Below, one piece after another: positions 7,785-15,953 of a stretch of DNA of 64,000 nucleotides. The stretch covers positions 82,825 to 146,824 of the forward strand of contig NZ_FODV01000008.1 in assembly GCF_900110465.1 (NCBI RefSeq), read 5' to 3'. The notes below the pieces were generated by a model. The model ran no database searches and was not told where the DNA came from. It saw nothing but the letters and a program-made list of their open reading frames with translations. This stretch comes from Halogranum amylolyticum. GTDB lineage: Archaea; Halobacteriota; Halobacteria; Halobacteriales; Haloferacaceae. The position numbers and the translations under genes are program-made. Positions within the stretch are counted from its first letter, which is position 1, and every line of letters begins with the position of its first letter.

Positions 7785-7999
7785 CACCTCGTTAGACGAG
7801 AACGTCCATAAGGCCGCCTCTAGACGTAACCTTCACCCCTGCTCCCGCGTCCCAGACTGTGTTGCCGGTATCTCTGACGACGAATTTCGTCGAAACCGCA
7901 CGACGGGGTCGGTACCTACACGAACCTTCCCGTCGCGAACTCGCCGCAGGGTTTGCAGTCGCCGACTGCTACAGGAGGGTGGAGGACGAACGAGAGAGT

Positions 8000-8323
8000 A
8001 TGTCCGTCGCCCTTCGCATCCTCGACGACGGTGCGTGGATCTCCGTCAACGACCACAGAGAGGTCAGCGTCAGCGAACTCTGGCGGTTCGTCGATCCGGA
8101 GTTCTGCGCCTGTCGCCTCCCCGATATGGTCGTCGAGAACTTCATCGAGGTCGGCGTCGACGGCCGCACCGTCGAGGTCCGCGTCTACGGCCAGTGTATC
8201 GCCTGCGGAGCGAAGGAGACGACCCAGTGGCTTCCCGTCGGGCGAATCCGCGACGGGGAGTTCCACGGCCTCGACCGCGAGAACGTCCTCGCACCGACCG
8301 GCGTGACAACGCGCCGAGAGTAG
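8000..8323 (+). CDS. Conserved protein with paired Cys motifs, upstream of nitrite/sulfite reductase
   Basis: A 107-residue protein from ATG 8000. It carries FCAC at residues about 36-39 and CIAC in YGQCIACGAKE at about 67-70, a spacing that could form one zinc or Fe-S site. The open frame reaches back to 7859, but the upstream part lacks family-like features. It lies 87 bases upstream of the siroheme reductase in the same orientation, so a linked role (assembly or regulation) is possible but unproven. No signal peptide or membrane segment. Confidence 0.65.
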   Translation: MSVALRILDDGAWISVNDHREVSVSELWRFVDPEFCACRLPDMVVENFIEVGVDGRTVEVRVYGQCIACGAKETTQWLPVGRIRDGEFHGLDRENVLAPTGVTTRRE

Positions 8324-8410
8324 GCAACAATCTCCTGTTTGTGGGAGCACCGGGAAGGGTTGACGGCATGCGCGCCCCCTTACGTATGTGTCCAAAAGGG
8401 AGGCACAGAG

Positions 8411-10189
8411 ATGCCTACGGACGTCGAAAACTGGAAGTCGGAGGTGTACGGCAACGAGATTCGAGAGCACCTCCTCGAATTTGCCGAGAAGGGGTGGGAC
8501 TCGATTCCCGAAGACGAACACGACGCCTGGTTCGAGCGCTTCAAATGGTGGGGGCTGTACCACCAGCGCAACGGACAGGAGAGCTACTTCATGATGCGGA
8601 TCGGGACGCCGAACGGCGTGCTGACGCCGGGGCAGACCGAAGTCGTCGCCGAAGTGGCAGACGAGTACGCCCGCGGCCCTGCCGACAATCCCATCTTCGG
8701 CGACGGCTACGTCGACTGGACCACCCGCCAGTCGATCCAACTACACTGGATCAAACTCGAGGACATCCCGGAGATCTTCGACAAGCTCGAATCCGTCGGG
8801 CTGTCGACCCAGCAGGCCTGTGGTGACTCCTGGCGGAACATCGTCGGCTGTCCCGTCGCCGGCAAGGACAAGCACGAACACGTCGAGGCGCTCCCCGTCG
8901 CGATGGAGCTCAACGAGGAGTACAAGGGGAACGACGACCACTCGAACCTCCCCCGGAAGTGGAAGGTCTCGATCACCGGCTGCCGCGAAGGCTGTGGCCA
9001 GGGCGACATCAACGACCTCGCGCTCGAACCCGCGACGAAGGAGATCGACGGCGAGGAGGTCAAAGGGTTCAACATCCGCGTCGGCGGCGGCCTCTCGCGG
9101 AACGAACCGCGACTCGCCCGCGACATCGACGTCTTCGTCACGCCCGAGCAGGCTTCGGAAGTCTCCGGTGCCATCTCCGCGCTCTTCCGCGACAACGGCG
9201 ACCGCGAGAACCGGTACAACGCCCGCATCAAGTTCCTGATGGACGAGTGGGGACCGGAGAAGTTCCGGAACGTCCTCCAGGAGGAGTACGTCGACTACGA
9301 ACTGAAAACGGCAGGGGAAGACCTTCGCTCGGAGTACTCCTACAACTCCGGCTACGCCAACGGCGGTCACTCCGACCACGTCGGTATCCACGAGCAAGCC
9401 GACGGCAACTACTACGTCGGTCTCGACGTCCTCGTCGGTCGGATGGGCGTCGACGACACGAAAGAGCTCGCCCGTCTCGCCGACGAGTACGGCTCCGGCG
9501 AGATCCGCATCACGCAGCGGCAGAACGTCATCGTCACCGACGTCCCCGAGGAGAAGCTCGACGCGCTCAAGCAGGAGGACCTGCTGGAACACTACTCGCC
9601 GGACCCTCATCCGTTCATGCGCGGGTCGGTCGCCTGTACGGGCACGGAGTTCTGTTCGCTCTCCATCGTGGAGACGAAGAACCGCCAGGTGCGCTACGCC
9701 CGCTGGCTGAAGGAGAACGTCGACCTCCCCGACGGCGTCGAGGACTTCCACATCCACCTCTCGGGCTGTACGGCCTCCTGCGCACAACCGCAGATCGCCG
9801 ACGTCTCCCTGCGCGGCATGAAGACCCGCAAGGACGGCGAACCGGTCGAGGCACTCGACATCGGTCTCGGCGGCGGTCTCGGCGAGAACCCGCACTTCGC
9901 CGACTGGGTCGCCCAGCGTATCCCAGTCGACGAGGTACCCGGTGCCATCAAGAACCTGCTCGCGAACTTCGAAGAGCAGAGGGAAGGAGGCGAGACGTTC
10001 CGCGAGTTCGTCGAGCGCACCGACGAGGAGAGCCTCGCCGACCTGATCGAACCCGAGGAGACCAGCTACGACGACCCGATGATGCACAACACGAAGATGA
10101 CGTGGTACCCCTACGCCGACGACGACTCGATGGACGCGAGTCCCGCGCCGACGGACGGCGAGGGTAACACGCTGCCCGCGGACGACTGA
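8411..10189 (+). CDS. Ferredoxin-type siroheme nitrite/sulfite reductase
   Basis: A 592-residue enzyme expected to reduce nitrite to ammonia or sulfite to sulfide with six electrons from ferredoxin. The siroheme/[4Fe-4S] ligands are the C-X5-C pair at Cys409 and Cys415 (ACTGTEFC) and the C-X3-C pair at Cys453 and Cys457 (SGCTASC). The protein shows the two-fold repeat of the family, with an ITGCREGCGQGD half-motif near 188-199 in the first half. No nitrate reductase, nitrate transporter or sulfate-activation gene is nearby, so substrate cannot be settled; assimilatory NirA and ferredoxin-dependent sulfite reductase both fit. The C-terminus ends in an acidic tail. ATG 8411 is preferred because the frame upstream overlaps non-coding DNA. 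Confidence 0.9.
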   Translation: MPTDVENWKSEVYGNEIREHLLEFAEKGWDSIPEDEHDAWFERFKWWGLYHQRNGQESYFMMRIGTPNGVLTPGQTEVVAEVADEYARGPADNPIFGDGYVDWTTRQSIQLHWIKLEDIPEIFDKLESVGLSTQQACGDSWRNIVGCPVAGKDKHEHVEALPVAMELNEEYKGNDDHSNLPRKWKVSITGCREGCGQGDINDLALEPATKEIDGEEVKGFNIRVGGGLSRNEPRLARDIDVFVTPEQASEVSGAISALFRDNGDRENRYNARIKFLMDEWGPEKFRNVLQEEYVDYELKTAGEDLRSEYSYNSGYANGGHSDHVGIHEQADGNYYVGLDVLVGRMGVDDTKELARLADEYGSGEIRITQRQNVIVTDVPEEKLDALKQEDLLEHYSPDPHPFMRGSVACTGTEFCSLSIVETKNRQVRYARWLKENVDLPDGVEDFHIHLSGCTASCAQPQIADVSLRGMKTRKDGEPVEALDIGLGGGLGENPHFADWVAQRIPVDEVPGAIKNLLANFEEQREGGETFREFVERTDEESLADLIEPEETSYDDPMMHNTKMTWYPYADDDSMDASPAPTDGEGNTLPADD

Positions 10190-10211
10190 AAAATCCCGGC
10201 CAAAAAAGGCC
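10190..10211 (-). terminator. Convergent terminator between the siroheme reductase and AIM24 genes
   Basis: On the minus strand GGCC-TTTTTT-GGCC is followed by CGGGATTTTTCAG, giving two T runs directly after the AIM24 gene. The two convergent genes end 92 bases apart, and the gap also holds GCGAGGCC-type direct repeats (10211-10245). Confidence 0.45.
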
Positions 10212-10281
10212 GCGAGGCCTGCGAGGCCCGAGAGGCCCGAGCTTCGCGGTGAGTGAACTGGTTCCTACCGCCGTCGTCGCC

Positions 10282-10944
10282 TCACTGCCCGCCGCCACCG
10301 AACAGCACCATCGGATCGCGCGTCTGGACCCAGACGCGACCGTCGCCTTCCAGCCGCGTGACGAACCCCTCGCCGCCGAGCAGCGAGGATTTGATGTTCG
10401 AGTCCTTCGTTCGCGAGACGGAGAGGCCATCCGTCCACGCGAGCAGGTGGTCCTCGTCGACGACGAGCGGGTCGTCGGGAGTGACAGTCTCCTCGCGCAC
10501 CGCGCCGAACGCCGAGACGAATGCAGTGCCGGAGCCGCCGAGTCGCAGGACGGTGAGTTCACCCGACGAGAAGAAGTTCCCCGCCTCGTTGGCGGCGGTA
10601 CTCCGCTCGACGTCGGTCGTCCACGCGAGCAGCCCACCGGACTGCACCTTCACGGGGCCGGTCTCGTCGAGGTCCAGTCGAGTGATGTCGCCGAGGTAGT
10701 CCGGGGCGAGAACAGTCCGTGACCCGTCAGCCTCGGCTTCGAGGAACGTCGTGAGCACGTCGAGTTCGTCGGAGATGGCGCGTTTGAACATCCCCCCGAG
10801 GCCGCCCTCGCCCGCGTTCGTCTCCGAGCGGATGGCGTCGCTCCGCGTCACCATCGAACCGGGGTCGACACCGATGCGGTCACCGGCATCCATCGTCACT
10901 TCCAGCGTCGCGTAGCTCCGTCCGTCGGCGATCTCGAACTTCAT
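10282..10944 (-). CDS. AIM24 / TIGR00266 family protein
   Basis: A 220-residue beta-rich protein. It begins with the family-typical MKFEIADGRSYATLEVTMDA, has the SMVTRSDAI and GGLGGMFKRA segments near residues 30-55, and ends FGGGGQ. The family is widespread, of unknown biochemical function, and related to yeast mitochondrial Aim24. The length matches bacterial and archaeal members. It is monocistronic with a strong TATA box giving a leaderless transcript. Confidence 0.88.
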   Translation of the reverse strand: MKFEIADGRSYATLEVTMDAGDRIGVDPGSMVTRSDAIRSETNAGEGGLGGMFKRAISDELDVLTTFLEAEADGSRTVLAPDYLGDITRLDLDETGPVKVQSGGLLAWTTDVERSTAANEAGNFFSSGELTVLRLGGSGTAFVSAFGAVREETVTPDDPLVVDEDHLLAWTDGLSVSRTKDSNIKSSLLGGEGFVTRLEGDGRVWVQTRDPMVLFGGGGQ

Positions 10945-10965
10945 ACTCGCGAGTATCTCGGCCTC

Positions 10966-10973
10966 GTATAAAT
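10966..10973 (-). promoter_or_regulatory. TATA box of the AIM24 gene
   Basis: The minus strand reads ATTTATAC, centred 26 bases upstream of the ATG at 10944. Transcription should therefore begin at the start codon itself (leaderless). Confidence 0.7.
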
Positions 10974-11053
10974 TATTGGTGAGGTGAAATGTGAGAACGA
11001 CGAACGTCGCGACTGCCGAGTCCCGAACCGTCGGGTCGAGGTCGGAGGGTCCG

Positions 11054-11356
11054 CTACGGCGTCCGATAGACGCTGATGACGCCGTCGTTCTCGACGACGA
11101 CGCGGAACTGCTCGACGTCGAACTCGAACCGCCAGTGTCCGCCGATGACGTCGCTGTACCGGTCGAACAGCGCGTCGAGCGCGCTCGGGTCGATGTACTC
11201 TGCGAGCGTCCACCCCGTCGCCGTCGGTTCGGCGTCGTCTGCCGCCGCCACCGCCGACGCGACCGCGGTACTGAGCGGTTCGCCGCTCTCGTGGGCGTGT
11301 CGCGTCATGTGAACCAAGGACTGCTCGGAGGGGACAGTCACTTGCGTTCGTGCCAT
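11054..11356 (-). CDS. HalOD1 domain protein
   Basis: A 100-residue protein that is nearly all one HalOD1 output domain: PLSTAVASAVAAADD helix, LAEYIDPSALDALF, then the strand pair GHWRFEFDVEQFRVVVEND and GVISVYR at the end. HalOD1 is a haloarchaeal domain found alone or at the end of response regulators; it is presumed to act in signalling. The frame reads back to 11635, but ATG 11356 matches the family start and avoids overlap with the divergent gene at 11447. Confidence 0.82.
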   Translation of the reverse strand: MARTQVTVPSEQSLVHMTRHAHESGEPLSTAVASAVAAADDAEPTATGWTLAEYIDPSALDALFDRYSDVIGGHWRFEFDVEQFRVVVENDGVISVYRTP

Positions 11357-11446
11357 TGTACCAGAATGTTCTCGGGAGAAGATAACTGTTCCCCCGCCGG
11401 ACTCCGTGGCGACAACCGTTTGTACGCGAGGGTCCCACGAGTTCCC

Positions 11447-11734
11447 ATGCCCGACCGACTGCTGCGCATCAACGCCTACACCACGTTCGACATGCTCGAC
11501 GGCACCGCCACGGGACACGACTTCGAAGAGGCGGCCTTCGCGGTGCTCAACGTCACGGCACCCCGCGAGAACCCCGACCACGTGAAACTGGAACTGGAAC
11601 TCGACAACACACAGTTGGACCGCCTCCCCGCGCACGCCGACCGCGTCACGCTCTCTGCGGATCAGGCGCGGACGCTCGCCGGCGAGTTAGAGAAGTACGC
11701 TGACCGCGTCGACGCCGCCCGAGACGAGGAGTAG
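11447..11734 (+). CDS. DUF6360-like haloarchaeal protein
   Basis: A 95-residue protein beginning MPDRLLRINAYTTFDMLDG and ending with LSADQARTLAGELEKYADRV. I recognise this pattern from a small conserved haloarchaeal family that I recall as DUF6360; the number is from memory. The C-terminal helix LSADQARTLAGELEKYA is typical. No catalytic residues stand out. It is divergent from the HalOD1 gene, with 90 bases between the starts. Confidence 0.78.
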   Translation: MPDRLLRINAYTTFDMLDGTATGHDFEEAAFAVLNVTAPRENPDHVKLELELDNTQLDRLPAHADRVTLSADQARTLAGELEKYADRVDAARDEE

Positions 11735-11990
11735 CGCCGTCCGTCGGCCCACAGTCGCCGACCCGCCCCGACTCGTTCTCACACGCTCCGTGTCCGACGA
11801 CCGCCGGATCGACACCACCTCGGATAGACAGTGTCTACCGTGTCCTCTTCTGACGCGTGTGAGTGGCATATTGTCACGCTAGATCGCCACCCAACGAAAA
11901 TAAGTAGTAGCGAACACAGCGTTTAGTTGAGGAACCCAACACATGGGCTGTCAGTATCTCGACGTGCGTTCTCGTATCGGCTCGACGACT

Positions 11991-12040
11991 CCCGGTTTCG
12001 GTGCCCGCAATACACACAATGCGGGCGTCCCGAAACCGGG
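11991..12040 (+). promoter_or_regulatory. Long hairpin just before the exporter start codon
   Basis: CCCGGTTTCGG (11991-12001) pairs perfectly with CCGAAACCGGG (12030-12040). Inside, CCCGC (12004-12008) pairs with GCGGG (12021-12025) around a 12-base A-rich loop. The 3' arm ends 9 bases before the ATG at 12050, over the purine-rich GGGGGTG that could serve as a ribosome binding site. In the mRNA it could block translation or be a protein or ligand binding site. A TATA-like element (AAAATAAG, about 11897-11904) lies 90 bases upstream, so this would be a 5'-leader structure. Confidence 0.65.
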
Positions 12041-12049
12041 GGTGCGGCG

Positions 12050-12997
12050 ATGAGTTCCCGCGGTACGCTCACTCTCTTCGGTGCGGCGTCGGTGTGTCTC
12101 GGCACCTCCTTCGTAGCCATCAAAGCCGGACTCGCGACGGTGCCGCCGGTGCTGTTCGCCGCCTTCCGGTTCGACGTCGCCGCCGTCCTCCTCCTGGCGT
12201 TCGTCGCCGTCGCCTACGACTCGTGGCTCCCTCGAACGCGCAGCGACGTCGTCGGCGTCGTCGCCAGCGCCGTCTTCGTCGTCGGCGTCAACAACGCGCT
12301 GCTGTTCGTCGGCCAGCAGTACACCGCCAGCGGCGCGGCAGCCGTCATGTACAGCCTGATGCCGGTCGTCTCGCCGGTGTTCGCCTACCTCGCGCTCGGC
12401 GACCGGGTCGCACGCTGGGACGTCGCCGGCATCCTCCTGGGACTGGTCGGCGTCGTCGTCATCGTCCAACCCTCGCCCGACCAACTCGGCTCGGGGACGT
12501 TCGGCCAGTCGCTCGTCCTCCTCGCCGCACTCAGCGTCTCGCTCGGGAGCGTCCTGCTTCAGCGCGCCCGACCGCAGTTGGCGACGCTGCCGCTGTCGGC
12601 GTGGGCGATGCTCGTCGGCGCGGTCGGCCTCCACGTCGCCAGTCTCGTCGTCGGCGAGTCGGTGGCGACGATACCGTGGACGGCGGAGACGATCGTCGCA
12701 GTCGGCTACGTGGGCGTCCCCGGGACGGCCGTCGCCTACGGCGCGTACTTCCTGCTCATCGCGGAGGCCGGACCGGTCCGCGCCAACCTCGTCTCCTACG
12801 CCGTCCCCGCGGTGGCGTCGGTGACGGCGTGGCTGCTGCTCGGTGAGCAGCTCGCGGCGACCACGCTGGTCGGCTTCGGCGTCATCCTCGTTGGCTTCGC
12901 GGTGCTCCAGCGCCGACAGCTCCGTACGGAGATCGACCGCCTCGTCGCGACCGTCGAACGCGACGCGAGACGGTTCGACGCCGACCGCGACGACTGA
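12050..12997 (+). CDS. EamA/DMT-superfamily transporter
   Basis: A 315-residue integral membrane protein with about ten predicted transmembrane helices arranged as two EamA repeats, for example LFGAASVCLGTSFVAIKAG at the start of the first and WAMLVGAVGLHVASLVVG in the second half. DMT carriers export or import metabolites, amino acids or drugs by ion coupling; substrate cannot be read here. ATG 12050 is preferred over the upstream in-frame start because residues before it are not hydrophobic and would cover the hairpin. The charged C-terminal tail (about 35 residues) is cytoplasmic. Confidence 0.88.
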   Translation: MSSRGTLTLFGAASVCLGTSFVAIKAGLATVPPVLFAAFRFDVAAVLLLAFVAVAYDSWLPRTRSDVVGVVASAVFVVGVNNALLFVGQQYTASGAAAVMYSLMPVVSPVFAYLALGDRVARWDVAGILLGLVGVVVIVQPSPDQLGSGTFGQSLVLLAALSVSLGSVLLQRARPQLATLPLSAWAMLVGAVGLHVASLVVGESVATIPWTAETIVAVGYVGVPGTAVAYGAYFLLIAEAGPVRANLVSYAVPAVASVTAWLLLGEQLAATTLVGFGVILVGFAVLQRRQLRTEIDRLVATVERDARRFDADRDD

Positions 12998-13038
12998 GCG
13001 AGCTCCCCACCTCACTCTTCGGACCGAACCTGTCGCGC

Positions 13039-14388
13039 TCAGATGTCCTGGAGTCGTCCGTCCAGTTCGACGTCCAGCCCCCGCTCACGGGCGTAGGCGA
13101 CGATGGCGTCGTACTGGACGCCGTGGTCGGCGACGACGTCCTCCCGGGTCGGAGCCGGGAACTGCTCGGCACCGACGACGAACCCGTTGGTCGCGAGCGT
13201 GTACGTCGCCGCCGGGTCCACCGGATCGCCTTCGTGGGTCAGTTCGACGAGCTCCATCGCCTCGCGGTCCCACACGACCGCCAGCCCCGAGACGTGGCCG
13301 AACCAGCGCTTGCCGTCCAGGTCTGCCGAGAGCGTGGCCGCACGCTCGACGAGCGCACGTAGGTCGTCCCCGCGGACTTCGGCCGTCCGGAGTCGCCCCG
13401 CGAACGGCGAGAGGCCGACGAGGTCGGCGACGGTCACCTCGCCGTCGAGCGACGGGCCGTCGCGCAGTCCGCCGGTGTTGGTGAAGGCGACGTCCGCGTC
13501 GGTCACCCAGCGGTAGGCGTCGGCGACGAGGTTGCCGACGCGACACTCCCCGCCGAACCGCCGCTCGCGGTCGCGGACGATGGGGTCGGACGCGACGGCG
13601 ACGACCTCCGAGAGCCCCGTCGCGTCCATCAGCGTCCGGAGTCGGTCGGCGACGGCGGCGTCGACGGTCGTCTCGGTGACGTCGTGGCGCGTCGCCGTCG
13701 CCCCCGTTTCGTCGAGTTCGACCTCCCACAGCACCGCTCCGTTCGGGCCAGGGCGAGTCAGGAGCGTCCCCGCGACGCGGTCACGGCGTTCGCTGTGGAG
13801 GTGGCCGCCGAGAATCACGTCGACGTCGACGGTGCGGGCCAGTTCGTCGTCGCCGCGGCCCAGATGTGAGAGGACGACGACGTGGTCGACGCCGCGGGCG
13901 CGCAGGTCGGCGACGGTCTCGCGGGCCGCCGCCACGGGGTCGGCGAACACGAGGTCGGCGGCGGGGGGACACATCGCCGGCGTCTTCGGGTCGGTGAGAC
14001 CGAGCAGTCCGACCGAGGTTCCGTCGCGCTCTATCACGAGGCCGGGTGCGGCGTCGGCGAACCGTCGCTCGCCGTCGGGCTCGTAGACGTTCGCGCTCAG
14101 CCACGGTTGGGGAGAGTCGGCGACGACGTCGCGGGTGTTCGCGGGACCGAAGTCGAAGTCGTGGTTGCCGAACGTCTCGGCGTCCGGGGCGACGGCGTCG
14201 AAGAACTCCAGCGCCTGCCGTCCCTCGGTCTCAAGGGCGAGCACGCCCGGGGCGGTGTCGTCGCCGGTACCGACGACGAGCGTCCGGTCGTCGCGACGGG
14301 CGTCGATGGTCGCGGCGAGCCGACCGATCCGGGTCGGGTCGTCGTAGGCGTTCTCGAGATCCGAGTAGTGGAGGAGGCGGAGAGTCAT
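13039..14388 (-). CDS. 5'-nucleotidase / 2',3'-cyclic phosphodiesterase family protein (UshA-like)
   Basis: A 449-residue two-domain phosphohydrolase. The N-terminal calcineurin-type domain has Asp10 in HYSDLENAY, GTGDD (40-44), GNHDFDFG (74-81), SHLGRGDDE near 170 and GGHLHSE near 188, the di-metal ligands. The C-terminal substrate domain has ECRVGNLVADAYR and NTGGLRDG. Unlike bacterial UshA it has no signal peptide, so it is probably cytoplasmic and may act in nucleotide turnover. Monocistronic, convergent with the exporter gene. Confidence 0.9.
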   Translation of the reverse strand: MTLRLLHYSDLENAYDDPTRIGRLAATIDARRDDRTLVVGTGDDTAPGVLALETEGRQALEFFDAVAPDAETFGNHDFDFGPANTRDVVADSPQPWLSANVYEPDGERRFADAAPGLVIERDGTSVGLLGLTDPKTPAMCPPAADLVFADPVAAARETVADLRARGVDHVVVLSHLGRGDDELARTVDVDVILGGHLHSERRDRVAGTLLTRPGPNGAVLWEVELDETGATATRHDVTETTVDAAVADRLRTLMDATGLSEVVAVASDPIVRDRERRFGGECRVGNLVADAYRWVTDADVAFTNTGGLRDGPSLDGEVTVADLVGLSPFAGRLRTAEVRGDDLRALVERAATLSADLDGKRWFGHVSGLAVVWDREAMELVELTHEGDPVDPAATYTLATNGFVVGAEQFPAPTREDVVADHGVQYDAIVAYARERGLDVELDGRLQDI

Positions 14389-14635
14389 ACGACCGAATCT
14401 GTATACTGTGTGAAAAATCTTCAGGCCGCGAGAGACACAGCGTGTGCCACCAGTCGGAGCTTCGTCGGCGACTCAGAGTTCGCTGCCGAGTACCGTCGCC
14501 CCGGTGAGTACGGGGACTCACACCGGACAGAACGCCAGCGCATAGGCGGGGTCGAGCCGTTCGAGTTCCGACACGGGCGTTCCGGCGTCGCGTGAGTCTG
14601 CAGACGATGGCGGCCCGTCGAGAACGGACCCCGAC

Positions 14636-15868
14636 TCACAGCTCGACGACGTCGCCGACCGCGGGCGCGCTGGCGTCGTAGTCGTCCTCGCGCAGCTCGG
14701 CGGCGAAGCTCTCGCAGTCGTCGCCGTGGTTGACGAGCACCCGTGTCCCTTCGTACGGGGCGAGGAACTCTCGGAGCCCGTCGTGGTCGGCGTGTGCGGA
14801 GAAGTCGTAGGACTCTGCCCGCGCCGAGATCGGCATGATCCGCCCGTCGATCTCGGCGCGACCGCGTTCGAGCAGTTCGCGACCCGGCGTCCCCTCGACC
14901 TGGTATCCCGTCATCGTGATCTTGTTCGTCGGGTCGCCACGAACCTCGGGTATGTACGTCATCGCCGGGCCGCCCGAGAGCATCCCGCTCGTGGTGACGA
15001 CGACGGTGTTCTGTCTCGCGATGCGCTTGCGCTGGCCGTCGCGTCCGGTGACGAACCGGGCGTGGGACGTCGCCCGGCTGAGGGCGTCGGCGTCGCGGAC
15101 GAACTCGGGGTGGTTCCGCAGCATCCGAGTGACGTCCTTCCCCATGCCGTCGACGTAGCATTCGAGGTCGTGGGCGTCGCAGACCAGCAGCATCTCCTGG
15201 GTGCGGCCGATGGCGAACGCCGGGACGACGACGGTGCCGCCCTCCCACATCGTCGTCTGGAGGCTCTCGGCGAACCGGCGTTCGACCTCCTCGCGCGGGT
15301 CGTGGTCGACGCCAGCGTAGGTGCTCTCGCAGACGACGACGTCGGCGTCGGGCCGTGCGGTCGTCCCCGAGACCAACCGCTGGTCCCCGGTGTGGAAGTC
15401 GGCCGTGTAGAACAGCCGCGTGTCGCCGTCGTCAACGAGGACGTGCGCACTGCCGGGGATGTGACCGGCGTTGTAGAGCGTCACCTCGTGGCCCGCCGCC
15501 TCGAACGTCTCGCCGTACCCGTGGGGGTTCGACACCTGCGTCATCCGCTGGACGTGCGTCTCGGTGAACGGGCAGTCGTAGGTGCCGCCGTGCAACTTGA
15601 GCGTGTCGCGGGCGAGCGTCATCGCGAGTTCGTACGTCGGCGGCGTCCAGTGGACCGGTGGGCGACGGTCACCCGAGAGGAGCGTCGGCACCGCGCCGAC
15701 GTGGTCGAGATGACCGTGAGAGACGACGACCGCTTCGGGGTCCGGGGAGGCGACGGGGTACTGCGGCGGGTTGCCGGTCAGCATCCCGTAGTCCAAGAGC
15801 AGGGCGTCGTTGACGAGGATGGCGCTGCGCCCCACCTCGCGTGCCCCGCCGAGGAACTGGAGTTTCAT
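14636..15868 (-). CDS. Beta-CASP metallo-beta-lactamase RNase (aCPSF-like)
   Basis: A 410-residue protein of the beta-CASP group, nucleases that process RNA (archaeal CPSF2-like and RNase J relatives). It has motif 2 SHGHLDHVG (50-58), YNAGHIPGSAH, FYTADFHTGDQR, the beta-CASP element VVVPAFAIGRTQEM, TTSGMLSGG, and the C-terminal SAHADHDGL and LVNHGD. There is no N-terminal KH domain, unlike aCPSF1. The start ATG 15868 opens MKLQFLGGAREVGRSA, the usual beginning of the family. Likely soluble; target RNA unknown. Confidence 0.93.
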   Translation of the reverse strand: MKLQFLGGAREVGRSAILVNDALLLDYGMLTGNPPQYPVASPDPEAVVVSHGHLDHVGAVPTLLSGDRRPPVHWTPPTYELAMTLARDTLKLHGGTYDCPFTETHVQRMTQVSNPHGYGETFEAAGHEVTLYNAGHIPGSAHVLVDDGDTRLFYTADFHTGDQRLVSGTTARPDADVVVCESTYAGVDHDPREEVERRFAESLQTTMWEGGTVVVPAFAIGRTQEMLLVCDAHDLECYVDGMGKDVTRMLRNHPEFVRDADALSRATSHARFVTGRDGQRKRIARQNTVVVTTSGMLSGGPAMTYIPEVRGDPTNKITMTGYQVEGTPGRELLERGRAEIDGRIMPISARAESYDFSAHADHDGLREFLAPYEGTRVLVNHGDDCESFAAELREDDYDASAPAVGDVVEL

Positions 15869-15953
15869 TGCCAGCGAGTAGCGACTCGGGGCCTATTCGT
15901 TCGTCGGTTTCGTGACGTGGGAATCTAAGTGTCGCCGTCGTGGTAGCTCAGCC

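Noticed and set aside
11923..12123. Minus-strand frame with HCVYCGHRN
   Set aside because: The Cys pair is produced by the hairpin sequence upstream of the exporter gene, and no ribosome site or promoter is seen.
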